A stretch of DNA of 64,000 nucleotides from JAEZPW01 sp035629075 (GTDB lineage: Bacteria > Acidobacteriota > Terriglobia > Terriglobales > Acidobacteriaceae), in assembly GCA_035629075.1 (NCBI GenBank), contig DASPIK010000050.1, positions 74,614 through 138,613 of the forward strand, written 5' to 3'. A model generated the notes under the pieces. It saw only the letters and a program-made list of their open reading frames with translations, made no database searches and was not told where the DNA came from. Below, in pieces: positions 26,918-34,898 of the stretch (its first letter is position 1; the number at the start of each line of letters is the position of its first letter). Position numbers and translations under genes: made by a program.

Positions 26918-27201
26918 TGATCGAATGGACGGAGCAAGCTGCGCGTCAACTGGAGCACGCCTACGACTACATTGCGCTCTCGAACAGCGAAAGCATTGCC
27001 GAGCGGATTACGACGCAGATCCTCGCCTCCGTCGAACAGCTTGCCACTTTCCCCATCTCGGGCAGGTCGGGCCGGGTGCCGGGTACCCGTGAACTGGTCA
27101 TTGCGAACACGCCTTTCATCGCCGCCTACACCATCGACCAGGCCCGCATAGTGGTCCTTGCCGTCTATCATGGGGCGCAGCGGTGGCCGGAGGAGTTGTA
27201 G
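26917..27201 (+). CDS. RelE/ParE-family toxin
   Basis: A 94-residue toxin of the RelE/ParE fold. It opens IEWTEQAARQLEHAYDYIA and ends with RIVVLAVYHGAQRWPEEL, the conserved closing beta strands of ParE-type proteins. The middle FPISGRSGRVPGTREL is the usual basic loop. ParE-like toxins poison gyrase, whereas RelE-like ones cleave ribosome-bound mRNA. The sequence is closer to the ParE side, but this is not decisive. Translation is coupled to the antitoxin. The ORF also has a TTG one codon earlier. Confidence 0.85.
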   Translation: MIEWTEQAARQLEHAYDYIALSNSESIAERITTQILASVEQLATFPISGRSGRVPGTRELVIANTPFIAAYTIDQARIVVLAVYHGAQRWPEEL

Positions 27202-27219
27202 GCTGAATATTCAGAGTCT

Positions 27220-27254
27220 GGGTGCCGCACCCTTCCCCTTTAGGGGAGGGTGCG
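27220..27254. repeat. Left 35-bp terminal inverted repeat of RAYT element
   Basis: An exact 35-bp match, in reverse complement, to 27877-27911. Each copy is itself a near-palindrome (GCACCCTTCCCC, then TTTA, then GGGGAGGGTGC), that is, a REP-like hairpin. The transposase stop codon lies inside it. Confidence 0.9.
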
Positions 27255-27794
27255 TCTGGACGACTCGTCGAACTTCACGGTCAAGTGAAGTCCCATCTGT
27301 TCCCGTTTTCTCGCAGTCCACTGCGACTCGATCTCCACCACGCTGTCCTCTCCTGTCGACCAGTGTCGAAAGCTGCTCCACGCCCAATCTTCCGGCCGTG
27401 AAACCAATCCACGAGTCACCGGGTTTCGATGGAGGTATCTCAGCTTCTCCAGTCGTTTCTCTTCCGACCAGACGTTGAAGTCGTAGTAACGGCGCTGCCA
27501 GAAGCGCGGTAGTTCGTCGGAGTGGCCGAGTTCGCGCGCTACGTTCTGCTTCAGCATCTGGATCGCGACCGCGAGTGTGCTGCGCTCGGGTTCGCCGACG
27601 AGCAGATGAACGTGCTCCGGCATGACGACGTATCCGGTGATGAACATCCCGTACCATTGGCGGACGCGCTCCAGAATCTGCTCGAACGTTATACGGACGT
27701 GTGGTGTGTCGAGTAAGGGTCGCCTTTCAAAGCAACTGAACGTGATGAAGTGTAGATCACGCGTTCCGTGAAATCGTGGTGGTGCTGGGGACAT
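27240..27794 (-). CDS. REP-associated tyrosine transposase (RAYT, IS200-like)
   Basis: A 184-residue single-strand DNA transposase of the Y1 HUH family. The metal-binding HUH is HVH in MPEHVHLLV (about 59-67), and the catalytic tyrosine is in the LRYLHRNPV block (about 118-126). FITFSCFERRPLL at the start and WAWSSFRHW at the end are also typical of RAYTs. It should bind the flanking REP-like hairpins. The protein is complete. The stop codon lies in the left repeat. Confidence 0.93.
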   Translation of the reverse strand: MSPAPPRFHGTRDLHFITFSCFERRPLLDTPHVRITFEQILERVRQWYGMFITGYVVMPEHVHLLVGEPERSTLAVAIQMLKQNVARELGHSDELPRFWQRRYYDFNVWSEEKRLEKLRYLHRNPVTRGLVSRPEDWAWSSFRHWSTGEDSVVEIESQWTARKREQMGLHLTVKFDESSRRTLP

Positions 27795-27867
27795 GAGGAG
27801 AGAGTAAGGTCAGGAGTGATTCGCTGCGAAAATTCCGTTTCTTGTTCCGAAAGTGGAACTGCAGGCG

Positions 27868-28194
27868 TCATCGTGGCGCACCCTCCCCTAAAGGGGAAGG
27901 GTGCGGCACCCCAATTGTGGTGAGGTGGAAAGGGTGAGCCACCCGCCCATTGAATGTGACGATTCTGCCGAAATTGTGTAGCTCTGTGATCAGGTCGACA
28001 GCCCTAGGCTCAAGCCACGTTCGGTAATTGTTCCGCGCGTCCCAAGTAACAGCAACGGCCATACCGAATGACTTGATATTCGACCATCCGCCCACAACCT
28101 CGTTCGAAAGCCGTAAAGTTTCAATTTCCAGGTATATCTCGTCGCTAACCTCTCGTGCATCGACAGAAACTGGTGTTGAGAGTAACTGCTTCAT
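27868..28194 (-). pseudogene. Truncated RNase H-like 3'-5' exonuclease, cut by RAYT element
   Basis: The first 85 residues match the family with the DIETxRSxxEVGGWSNI opening. Here it reads LEIETLRLSNEVVGGWSNI, followed by MAVAVTWDARNNYRTW, AVDLITEL and IVTFNG, the point where family members continue with the exo II/III region. Instead, the frame diverges (RVAHPFHLTTIG) and ends within the 35-bp inverted repeat (VPHPSPLGEGAPR). The first acidic position is Glu in place of Asp. No remainder is present on the other side of the element. A short functional protein is unlikely. Confidence 0.65.
27877..27911. repeat. Right 35-bp terminal inverted repeat of RAYT element
   Basis: Perfect reverse complement of 27220-27254. 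It is also the last coding stretch of the truncated exonuclease frame. Confidence 0.9.
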
Positions 28195-28295
28195 GGCGTA
28201 CGAGCTTACGCGCGCACGCTTGCGGCACGAGTGCCTAGTTAGTCAATAACCTACATTGGATGTGATAGCGATTTGGTGCCCGTTGTGAACCGCCC

Positions 28296-31085
28296 CTACT
28301 CCAACTGCTTCTTCAACTCATAGAGCAAATTCAGCGCCTGGATCGGGCTTAGGGCGTTCAGGTCGGCTTCCTTGAGGCGGTCTACGATCTGCTGCGACAG
28401 CGGAGTGAACATGGTGAGTTGGAGCGATGGTGTGGACTCGGCGCGCTCGAGGTGGCGGCTGGTGCTGGTTTCGGCGGATTCGTGCTCTTTCAGGACTTCG
28501 CGCGCGCGGAGGATGAGTTCGGCGGGGAGTCCGGCGAGCTTGGCGACCTCGATGCCGTAGCTCTTGTCGGCGGCGCCGGCTTCGACCTTGCGCAGGAACA
28601 CGATTCCGCCGCTGGTCTCTTTCACCGTGACGTGGAAGTTCTTGACGCCGCTGAGGTGTTCGTCGAGCACCGTGAGTTCGTGGTAATGCGTGGCGAAGAG
28701 CGTCTTGGCACGCACGCGGGCGTGGATGTATTCGACGGCGGCCCAGGCGATGGCGAGGCCGTCGTAGGTGGCGGTGCCGCGGCCGATTTCGTCCAGCAGG
28801 ATGAGCGAGCGCGGCGAGGCCGTGTTGAGGATGGCGGCGGTTTCCGTCATCTCGACCATGAAGGTCGAGCGGCCGCGCGCAAGGTTGTCGGCGGCGCCGA
28901 TGCGGGTGAAGATGCGGTCGACGATGCCGAGGCGCAGCGAACGCGCCGGAACGAAGCATCCCATTTGCGCCATGATGACGATGAGCGCGGCCTGGCGCAG
29001 ATAGGTCGATTTGCCGCCCATGTTGGGCCCGGTGAGCAGCAGGACATTGTGCGTGGTCGCGTTCAGGAACAGGTCGTTGGGCACGAAGCGGTCGGAGCCG
29101 CCGGTGAGTTCGAGGCGCTCGACGACCGGGTGACGGCCTTCGACGAGTTCGATGTCGGAGGCGTCGTCGAACTGCGGACGGCAGTAGTTCCGCTCGACGG
29201 CGAGGTGCGCGAACGTGGTGAGCACATCGACTTCGGCGAGCGCGAGCGCGGTGTGACGAATGCGCCGGGCTTCGGCAGCGATGGCGGCGCGGAGTTCGGT
29301 GAAGATGCGGCGCTCGATTTCGACGATCTTCTCCTGCGCGTCGAGGATCTTGGCCTCGTACTCCTTCAGCTCGGGCGTGGTGAAGCGCTCGGCGTTGACC
29401 AGCGTCTGCTTGCGTTCGTAGTCGGCAGGGACAAGGTGGAGGTTGGCCTTGCTGATTTCGAGGTAGTAGCCGAAAACGTTGTTGAATTTGATCTTGAGCG
29501 AGCCGATGCCGGTGCGCTGACGTTCTCGCTCTTCGACGCGCGCGAGGTACTGCTTGCTGTTGCGGCTGAGTTCGCGGAGGTCGTCGAGCGCGGGGTCGAC
29601 TAAGGGGGCGATCACGCCTCCGTCTGAGAGCGTAAGCGGCGGTTCGGGCGCGATGGTGGTGTCGATGCGGGTACGGAGGTCGGTGAGTTCGTCGATGGTG
29701 AAGTGGAGGGTGGACAATCTCACAGCGCCGACATTCTCAACCGCCCCACTCAAGCCAAAACCGGGCTTGAATGGGCCACCATCAGGTTTTTCTCCGAATT
29801 TTGTGAGTGCCGTGCGCACGGCGGGGATGCGGCCGAGCGAGGCCGACAACGCCAAGACGTCGCGGGGATTGGCGGTTTCGAGCGTGACGCGGCTGAGCAG
29901 GCGTTCGATGTCGAGAATGCCGTCGAGCGCGCGGCGGAGTTCTTCACGCGAGATCATGTCGCGCGTCATGGCCTGGACAGCGTCGAGACGCGCTTCGATC
30001 TCGGCCGGGTCAATGGACGGGCGGAGCATCCACGAACGCAGCAGACGCTTGCCCATCGGGGTGATGCTGGCGTCGAGCGCGCGGAACAGGGTGATGCCGT
30101 CGCCAGTACCGGCGAAGATGGGCTCGATCAGCTCGAGGTTACGGACGGTGACTGCGTCGAGCACGAGGCAGTTCTGGCGCTCGTAGAAGCCGATGCGATC
30201 GACGTGTTCGAGCGAGCCGCGCTGAGTTGAGCGGATGTAGTGGAGGATCGCTCCGGCGGCGCATCCGGCGGCGGTGCGGCCAGCGAGACCAAAGCCCTCC
30301 AGCGAGAGCACACCGAAGTGGTTCTCAAGCTGGGGAAGAGCGTAGTCGGGAGCGAAGACCCAGTCGTCGACGGGAGTAAGAGACCAGGAATGTCCGTTGA
30401 GTCCGGAGGGGAAGTCAAAAGACCCACCCTTCGCTGTCGCGAAGGATGGGGCACCCGCAGAGTTCTTTTCACCCGCCGTTTTCTTCTCACCCCTCGGCTG
30501 GGTTTCAAACAGCGGGGCCGAGGAGGCGAAGAGGACTTCGCGGGGGCGGAGTTGCTCGACTTCGTCCCAGATGCGGCGTTCGGCGTCGGGGCCTCGGAAC
30601 TCGGTGGCACGGAACTCGCCGGTGCTGAGGTCGATGGCGGCAAACCCGACGGCGGTACTCTTGCCGTCGGACGCAGAGCCGTCTTCCAGGTGCGCGATGG
30701 CGGCGAGGAAGTTGTTTTCTTCGGAACCGATGGAGGAGTCGAGAGCGGTGCCGGGCGTCAGGACGCGGGTGACTTCGCGGCGGACGATCTTCTTGGCTTG
30801 CTTGGGGTCCTCCATCTGTTCGCAGACGGCGACCTTGAAGCCTTTGCGGATAAGCTTGGAAATGTAGTTGTCGGCAGCGTGGTAGGGCACGCCGCACATG
30901 GGGACGGCGATGCCTTTCTCTTTGTTGCGTGACGTGAGGGTGATCTGAAGCTCGCGGGCGGCGGTTACCGCATCATCAAAGAACAGCTCGTAAAAGTCGC
31001 CCAAACGAAAGAAAAGGAGGGCACCGGGATGTTCCTTCTTGATCGCGGCATACTGCCGCATAAGGGGAGTGGAAGCCTCTGTCAT
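28296..31085 (-). CDS. mutS: DNA mismatch repair protein MutS
   Basis: Recognises base mismatches and small loops and starts repair with MutL. The mismatch-reading Phe-x-Glu is FYE (31-33). The Walker A loop GPNMGGKST is near 685, with DEIGRGTATYDG downstream and the C-terminal helix-turn-helix intact. At 929 residues it is longer than usual. The excess includes about 40 residues in the connector domain (about 200-240), part of which is encoded by a REP-like palindrome at 30423-30450 read in frame. The gene stands alone, divergent from the galT-like gene. Confidence 0.96.
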   Translation of the reverse strand: MTEASTPLMRQYAAIKKEHPGALLFFRLGDFYELFFDDAVTAARELQITLTSRNKEKGIAVPMCGVPYHAADNYISKLIRKGFKVAVCEQMEDPKQAKKIVRREVTRVLTPGTALDSSIGSEENNFLAAIAHLEDGSASDGKSTAVGFAAIDLSTGEFRATEFRGPDAERRIWDEVEQLRPREVLFASSAPLFETQPRGEKKTAGEKNSAGAPSFATAKGGSFDFPSGLNGHSWSLTPVDDWVFAPDYALPQLENHFGVLSLEGFGLAGRTAAGCAAGAILHYIRSTQRGSLEHVDRIGFYERQNCLVLDAVTVRNLELIEPIFAGTGDGITLFRALDASITPMGKRLLRSWMLRPSIDPAEIEARLDAVQAMTRDMISREELRRALDGILDIERLLSRVTLETANPRDVLALSASLGRIPAVRTALTKFGEKPDGGPFKPGFGLSGAVENVGAVRLSTLHFTIDELTDLRTRIDTTIAPEPPLTLSDGGVIAPLVDPALDDLRELSRNSKQYLARVEERERQRTGIGSLKIKFNNVFGYYLEISKANLHLVPADYERKQTLVNAERFTTPELKEYEAKILDAQEKIVEIERRIFTELRAAIAAEARRIRHTALALAEVDVLTTFAHLAVERNYCRPQFDDASDIELVEGRHPVVERLELTGGSDRFVPNDLFLNATTHNVLLLTGPNMGGKSTYLRQAALIVIMAQMGCFVPARSLRLGIVDRIFTRIGAADNLARGRSTFMVEMTETAAILNTASPRSLILLDEIGRGTATYDGLAIAWAAVEYIHARVRAKTLFATHYHELTVLDEHLSGVKNFHVTVKETSGGIVFLRKVEAGAADKSYGIEVAKLAGLPAELILRAREVLKEHESAETSTSRHLERAESTPSLQLTMFTPLSQQIVDRLKEADLNALSPIQALNLLYELKKQLE
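30423..30450. repeat. REP-like palindrome inside mutS
   Basis: Arms CCCACCCTTCGC (30423-30434) and GCGAAGGATGGG (30439-30450) pair with one mismatch around a TGTC loop. In the mutS frame it encodes residues of about 212-221 (PSFATAKGG). Confidence 0.8.
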
Positions 31086-31256
31086 CGCTCAATGTACGCC
31101 GGAATCCGGAGTATAACCTATTTGCAATCGGTGGTTTGCAATTTGTGAGTAGTGACTGATCGGGGCGCTTTCAGTCCGAAAAACCGGTTGCGTTACTCGA
31201 CCGTACGCTTCTCAGTATTGACTCATGCGGCAATAATCCCGTTAACTATCTCGTTC

Positions 31257-32243
31257 ATGGAACTGCGCAAGGATCCAATCACGCGTTCGTGGGTGGTTAC
31301 GGGCGATGATGTGCCTGCTGCGTCGCAACATGCCCCGTGCGTGTTGTGCGCTTCGGGCAATTCGAACCTGCAGGTTGTCTCCACCATGCCGCCGGTAGAC
31401 GACGGGCCGTGGTCGGCGCGAGCCGTGGTACATCCGTCGCCACTGTACCGGATCGAAGGCGATCCTATGCGGCGTGCGGAAGGCATATACGATCGCATGA
31501 GGTCCGTCGGGGCGCACGAATTGCTGGTCGAGAACCATCACCATGACCGGAATCTTTGGAACGCCTCAGATCAGGAGGTCGAGCGCTTCCTGATGCTAGC
31601 TGCACAGCGCGTCATCGATCTGAAGCAGGACCGACGCTTCAAGTACGTGAGTGTCTCCAAGGATTACGGGAGTTCAGCGGGGCAGGAGGTCGAGCATCCC
31701 GCTTCGCAGCTGACGGCGACTACGTTTGTGCCCAGACGTGTTCTGTACGAACTGCGGGCCGCAAGGGAATATTTTGCACAGAAAGAGCGGTGCGTGTTCT
31801 GTGACATTCTGGCACAGGAAGAGCGGCAAGCACTCAGGGTCGTAGAGACGATCGGCGAGTACATCGCGATCTGTCCTTACGCGCCTCGCGTGCCTTATGA
31901 AACGTGGATTATGCCCCGTGTACACGAATCTGCGTTTGAGCGGGCAGCGGTTGCCAGGCCGGGTGCTCTACGTGATCTCGCCACGCTACTTCGCCGGACG
32001 TTGAAACGTATTCTCACGGTCGCGAAAGACTTTCACCTGGTGATACATTCATCTCCAAATACGCTGCACCGGTCCGTGGTTCTGGGCTACTGGAAGACGA
32101 TCGAGGAGGATTACCACTGGCACATCGAGGTGCTGCCGATCCTGCCCGACAAAATCAAGTCTTACACCGTTAAGGAGACGTACTTCACTCCGGTCAGTTC
32201 CGAAACGGCAGCACTTCGGCTGCGCGAAGCGAACGTGGACTGA
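31257..32243 (+). CDS. GalT-like nucleotidyltransferase lacking the usual nucleophile
   Basis: A 328-residue member of the galactose-1-phosphate uridylyltransferase / HIT superfamily. Two zinc-type CxxC pairs are visible (C28-x2-C31 and CVFC near 178). The C-terminal metal motif HWHIE (287-291) is intact. At the catalytic HPHxQ motif it reads EHPASQ: H147, P148, Ala149, S150, Q151. The nucleophilic second His is therefore Ala (codon GCT). It may be an inactive homologue, use another residue, or catalyse a different reaction. No Leloir-pathway gene is adjacent, so I withhold the symbol galT. Confidence 0.85.
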   Translation: MELRKDPITRSWVVTGDDVPAASQHAPCVLCASGNSNLQVVSTMPPVDDGPWSARAVVHPSPLYRIEGDPMRRAEGIYDRMRSVGAHELLVENHHHDRNLWNASDQEVERFLMLAAQRVIDLKQDRRFKYVSVSKDYGSSAGQEVEHPASQLTATTFVPRRVLYELRAAREYFAQKERCVFCDILAQEERQALRVVETIGEYIAICPYAPRVPYETWIMPRVHESAFERAAVARPGALRDLATLLRRTLKRILTVAKDFHLVIHSSPNTLHRSVVLGYWKTIEEDYHWHIEVLPILPDKIKSYTVKETYFTPVSSETAALRLREANVD

Positions 32244-32258
32244 AACAGAGTGCGCGCC

Positions 32259-32621
32259 ATGACTGTTCGAAGAATGAAGTCGTACACGGGGCAGACCGGG
32301 TACGTCTATCAATACTATTTCGTTGGGAAACGGCCTGCTCTGCCGAATGCGCCGGAAAGCCCGGCTTTCGAGTACGTCTTCGACGTCACGGCTGACCGAG
32401 AGAAATTCTTTGCCGTCAGCATCTTCCTGCGAGATGAAGCGCTTTCGGCATGGGCAACGGCCCATGGCCGGGGCCTGTCGGATGCGGAACAGTACGCCGC
32501 CGTGAAGCTACGGTTGTTTGCTGCCTTCGATGATGTTGATCAGCTTCAGGCATCCGAGAGGCGATTCAGTGTGGGTTCCGAAAACATTCAGGACTTGCTG
32601 GACAGCCTTGATCTCGGGTGA
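32259..32621 (+). CDS. Small protein of unknown function
   Basis: I do not recognise this 120-residue protein. It opens with a basic MTVRRMKSYTGQTGYVYQYYFVGKR stretch, has a mixed strand/helix body (FEYVFDVTADREKFFAVSIFL), and ends acidic (NIQDLLDSLDLG). There is no signal peptide or membrane segment. It follows the galT-like gene by 15 bp on the same strand and may be co-transcribed. A GTG three codons earlier is an alternative start. Confidence 0.65.
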   Translation: MTVRRMKSYTGQTGYVYQYYFVGKRPALPNAPESPAFEYVFDVTADREKFFAVSIFLRDEALSAWATAHGRGLSDAEQYAAVKLRLFAAFDDVDQLQASERRFSVGSENIQDLLDSLDLG

Positions 32622-32648
32622 CCAGTGCAGTAGAACTGACTGTGATAG

Positions 32649-32708
32649 AAGTCACAGATTCCTGTGACTTTGATAATTTGGGTTGCCTAGGCTGATTGTA
32701 TAATCAGC
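32649..32708 (+). promoter_or_regulatory. Promoter region with two palindromes, before the heme operon
   Basis: AAGTCACAG (32649-32657) and CTGTGACTT (32662-32670) form a perfect 9-bp inverted repeat. GCTGATT (32691-32697) and AATCAGC (32702-32708) form a second. A consensus TATAAT (32699-32704) lies inside the second, with TTGGGT near 32678 as a weak -35. The first ATG of the hemX-hemA-hemC-hemD set is 60 bp downstream. A repressor or activator of heme synthesis could bind here. Confidence 0.45.
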
Positions 32709-32766
32709 TTACCGTCATTGAGTGCTTTGCTTGGGGTCAGGCACCTGCGCGGCGGAATCCGAACTT

Positions 32767-33594
32767 ATGCCCTTGCTTTGGCTGCGAGTCGCGGTTGTCT
32801 TCTATGCTGTAGGCCTGCTGTATGCGCTGGCTCTGCTGCATCGGCGCAGCGAATACTTCTCGCGCGAAATCATTCTTCCATGTGTCGGATTGGGGATGGT
32901 GTTTCACTTCGTCTCACTTGTTGAGGCGGCTATGCTGGAACATCTCAGCCTCGCATCGGTACATCACTCGGAGTCGCTCTTCGCGTTCCTGATCATGTTT
33001 GGATTCATGGTCGTCCGGGTGAAGTACAAGACGACATCGCCCGGGATCTTCATATTCCCACTAGTGTTTTTGCTGACGTTTGCCTCGGCCATCGCACAAA
33101 GGCCACCGGAGTTGAACAGCCCGGTGCTGCGCAGCGGGTGGGTTTTCGCACATATCGCGTTGATTTTTACGGGTTACGCGGCCCTTTTTCTGAGTTTTGT
33201 CGCCAGCCTGCTTTACCTTGTGCAGGCCAACAATCTCAAATCGAAGCTGAAAAATCCGACTGACGGCGGTTTCTTTTCACGGCTGCCCGCTCTGGAAGTT
33301 ATCGATGAAATCGGGTACAGGGCTCTTGTGCTCGGGTTCCCGTTCATGACGCTCGGTCTGGTAACGGGAGCTGTGCTAGCGCAGCAGAAGTTCGGGTCCA
33401 TGTACTTCGTTGATCCGAAGGTGACGCTCTCGCTGCTGATGTGGGTAGTCTACGTCGTTCTGCTCTATACCCGCTGGAACTCAGGCTGGCGCGGACGTCG
33501 CGCTGCATACCTGGCAACGGTTGCGTTCTTGACGGCCATTGGGGCGTGGGCGGCCAATTACTTCAGCGGAGTTCACAGGTTTATTGCGCCATGA
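32767..33594 (+). CDS. HemX / CcsA-like cytochrome c assembly family membrane protein
   Basis: A 275-residue polytopic membrane protein with about eight hydrophobic segments. It belongs to the cytochrome c assembly (CcsA/CcmC) family. Conserved histidines sit in the HHSESLFAFLIM stretch and near GWVFAHIALI. Such HemX-like proteins precede hemA in many genomes and are thought to tune HemA levels or heme handling. Its TGA overlaps the hemA ATG by 4 nt. The tryptophan-rich heme-handling WGxxWxWD motif of true CcsA is absent, favouring the HemX role. Confidence 0.82.
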   Translation: MPLLWLRVAVVFYAVGLLYALALLHRRSEYFSREIILPCVGLGMVFHFVSLVEAAMLEHLSLASVHHSESLFAFLIMFGFMVVRVKYKTTSPGIFIFPLVFLLTFASAIAQRPPELNSPVLRSGWVFAHIALIFTGYAALFLSFVASLLYLVQANNLKSKLKNPTDGGFFSRLPALEVIDEIGYRALVLGFPFMTLGLVTGAVLAQQKFGSMYFVDPKVTLSLLMWVVYVVLLYTRWNSGWRGRRAAYLATVAFLTAIGAWAANYFSGVHRFIAP

Positions 33595-34898
33595 ACTTCT
33601 TGCTTACAGGGGTGAACCACAAGAGCGCGCCGGTTAATGTGCGCGAGCGGTTTGCCATTCCTGAAAAGAGATTACCGGAGGCTGTTCAGCGGTTTGCGGA
33701 ACACCCTGGCATTGAGGAAGCGCTGATCGTTTCCACATGCAACCGTGTGGAATTCGTGGCGCGAACGACTAATGGTACGGCCGACCTGCATGGGTTCTTG
33801 GCCGAGTACTTCCAGATGTCGCGGACGGAGTTTGAGAACTACCTGTACGACTACCGGGAAGATGAGGCCATTCGCCACATTTTCCGCGTTGCATCGAGCT
33901 TGGACTCAATGGTCGTAGGCGAGCCGCAGATTCTCGGCCAAGTCAAAGAAGCATATGCAGTCGCCAGAGCGGTAGGGGCCGTACACTCGCAACTCGATGC
34001 GCTTTTCACGCGCTCGTTCGCGGTAGCCAAGAAAGTTCGAAACGAGACGGCGATTGGCACCTCGGCAGTCTCCGTTGCTTCAGTCGCGGTCGATCTTGCT
34101 AAGAAAATCTTCGGATCACTTGCTGGCAGGCATGTGTACATGGTCGGGGCCGGCAAGATGATTGAACTTGCGGCACGGCATCTGCTGGCGCATGGCGCCG
34201 GATCGATTTTCGTGGCCAACCGCACCCATGAAAGAGCCAGAGCGCTGGCGGCAAAGTTTAACGGTCAGGCAATCCGGTTTGAGGAACTCTACGACACCGT
34301 GGACAAGGCCGATATCGTAATTACCTCGACCGGAGCTCCACACGCGATATTCCGGCGCGAGCACGGTGAGAAGTTCCTGAAACAGCGGCGCAATCGGCCA
34401 ATGTTCTTCATCGACATTGCTGTTCCGCGCGACGTTGACCCCGCGATGAACGAGCTCGACGGGATCTTCGTGTACGACATCGATGATCTGCAGCAGGTCG
34501 TGAGCGCTAACCTGGCTGATCGTTCGCAGGAGGCACGCCGCGCCCAGCAGTTGATCGATGAGGAAGTCGAGCGGTTCACGGCCCGTCTTCAAACGCTGGA
34601 CGTTGTCCCCACCATTGTGTCGTTGCAGGAGCAGCTTGAGACTATCCGGCAAGCCGAGATCGACCGGGTACGTGGCCGTTTGGGCAATCTCACGCCCGAG
34701 CAGGAAATGGCTGTCGAAGCGCTCTCGCGCGGAATTATCAACAAGATCATGCATACCCCCATCACGACTTTGAAAACCGCAGCACGCCAGTCGGAAGCGG
34801 CCAGTGTGGTGGACCTCATCCGGCGCATCTTCAACCTGCGCGACAGCCGTGCTGCGGCTGCTTGCGACTCGAAGAGCGACCAGGGAGCAGACTCGTAG
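33591..34898 (+). CDS. hemA: Glutamyl-tRNA reductase
   Basis: Reduces glutamyl-tRNA to glutamate-1-semialdehyde, the committed step of C5 heme synthesis. Catalytic Cys50 is in VSTCNRVE. The SVASVAVDLAKKIFG helix and the GAGKMIELAARHL NADPH-binding loop follow, and the dimerisation helix completes the 435 residues. Start ATG 33591 overlaps the stop of hemX; the frame is open further upstream but that is another gene. It is followed immediately by hemC, with no gap. Confidence 0.97.
   Translation: MNFLLTGVNHKSAPVNVRERFAIPEKRLPEAVQRFAEHPGIEEALIVSTCNRVEFVARTTNGTADLHGFLAEYFQMSRTEFENYLYDYREDEAIRHIFRVASSLDSMVVGEPQILGQVKEAYAVARAVGAVHSQLDALFTRSFAVAKKVRNETAIGTSAVSVASVAVDLAKKIFGSLAGRHVYMVGAGKMIELAARHLLAHGAGSIFVANRTHERARALAAKFNGQAIRFEELYDTVDKADIVITSTGAPHAIFRREHGEKFLKQRRNRPMFFIDIAVPRDVDPAMNELDGIFVYDIDDLQQVVSANLADRSQEARRAQQLIDEEVERFTARLQTLDVVPTIVSLQEQLETIRQAEIDRVRGRLGNLTPEQEMAVEALSRGIINKIMHTPITTLKTAARQSEAASVVDLIRRIFNLRDSRAAAACDSKSDQGADS

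Larger units (their letters stand above)
27220..27911 (-). mobile_element. RAYT element bounded by perfect inverted repeats
   Basis: The 692-bp unit consists of a REP-associated tyrosine transposase gene between two identical, oppositely oriented 35-bp REP-like hairpins. No target-site duplication is visible, as expected for HUH-type transposases. The right end lies in the truncated exonuclease frame, and the left end lies 18 bp past the ParE-like gene. Confidence 0.8.

Noticed and set aside
28419..29603. 394-residue open frame on the + strand opposite mutS
   Set aside because: It is the antisense shadow of a well-conserved gene in GC-rich DNA, has no ribosome-binding site, and has the Gly/Ala/Glu/Val bias typical of such frames.
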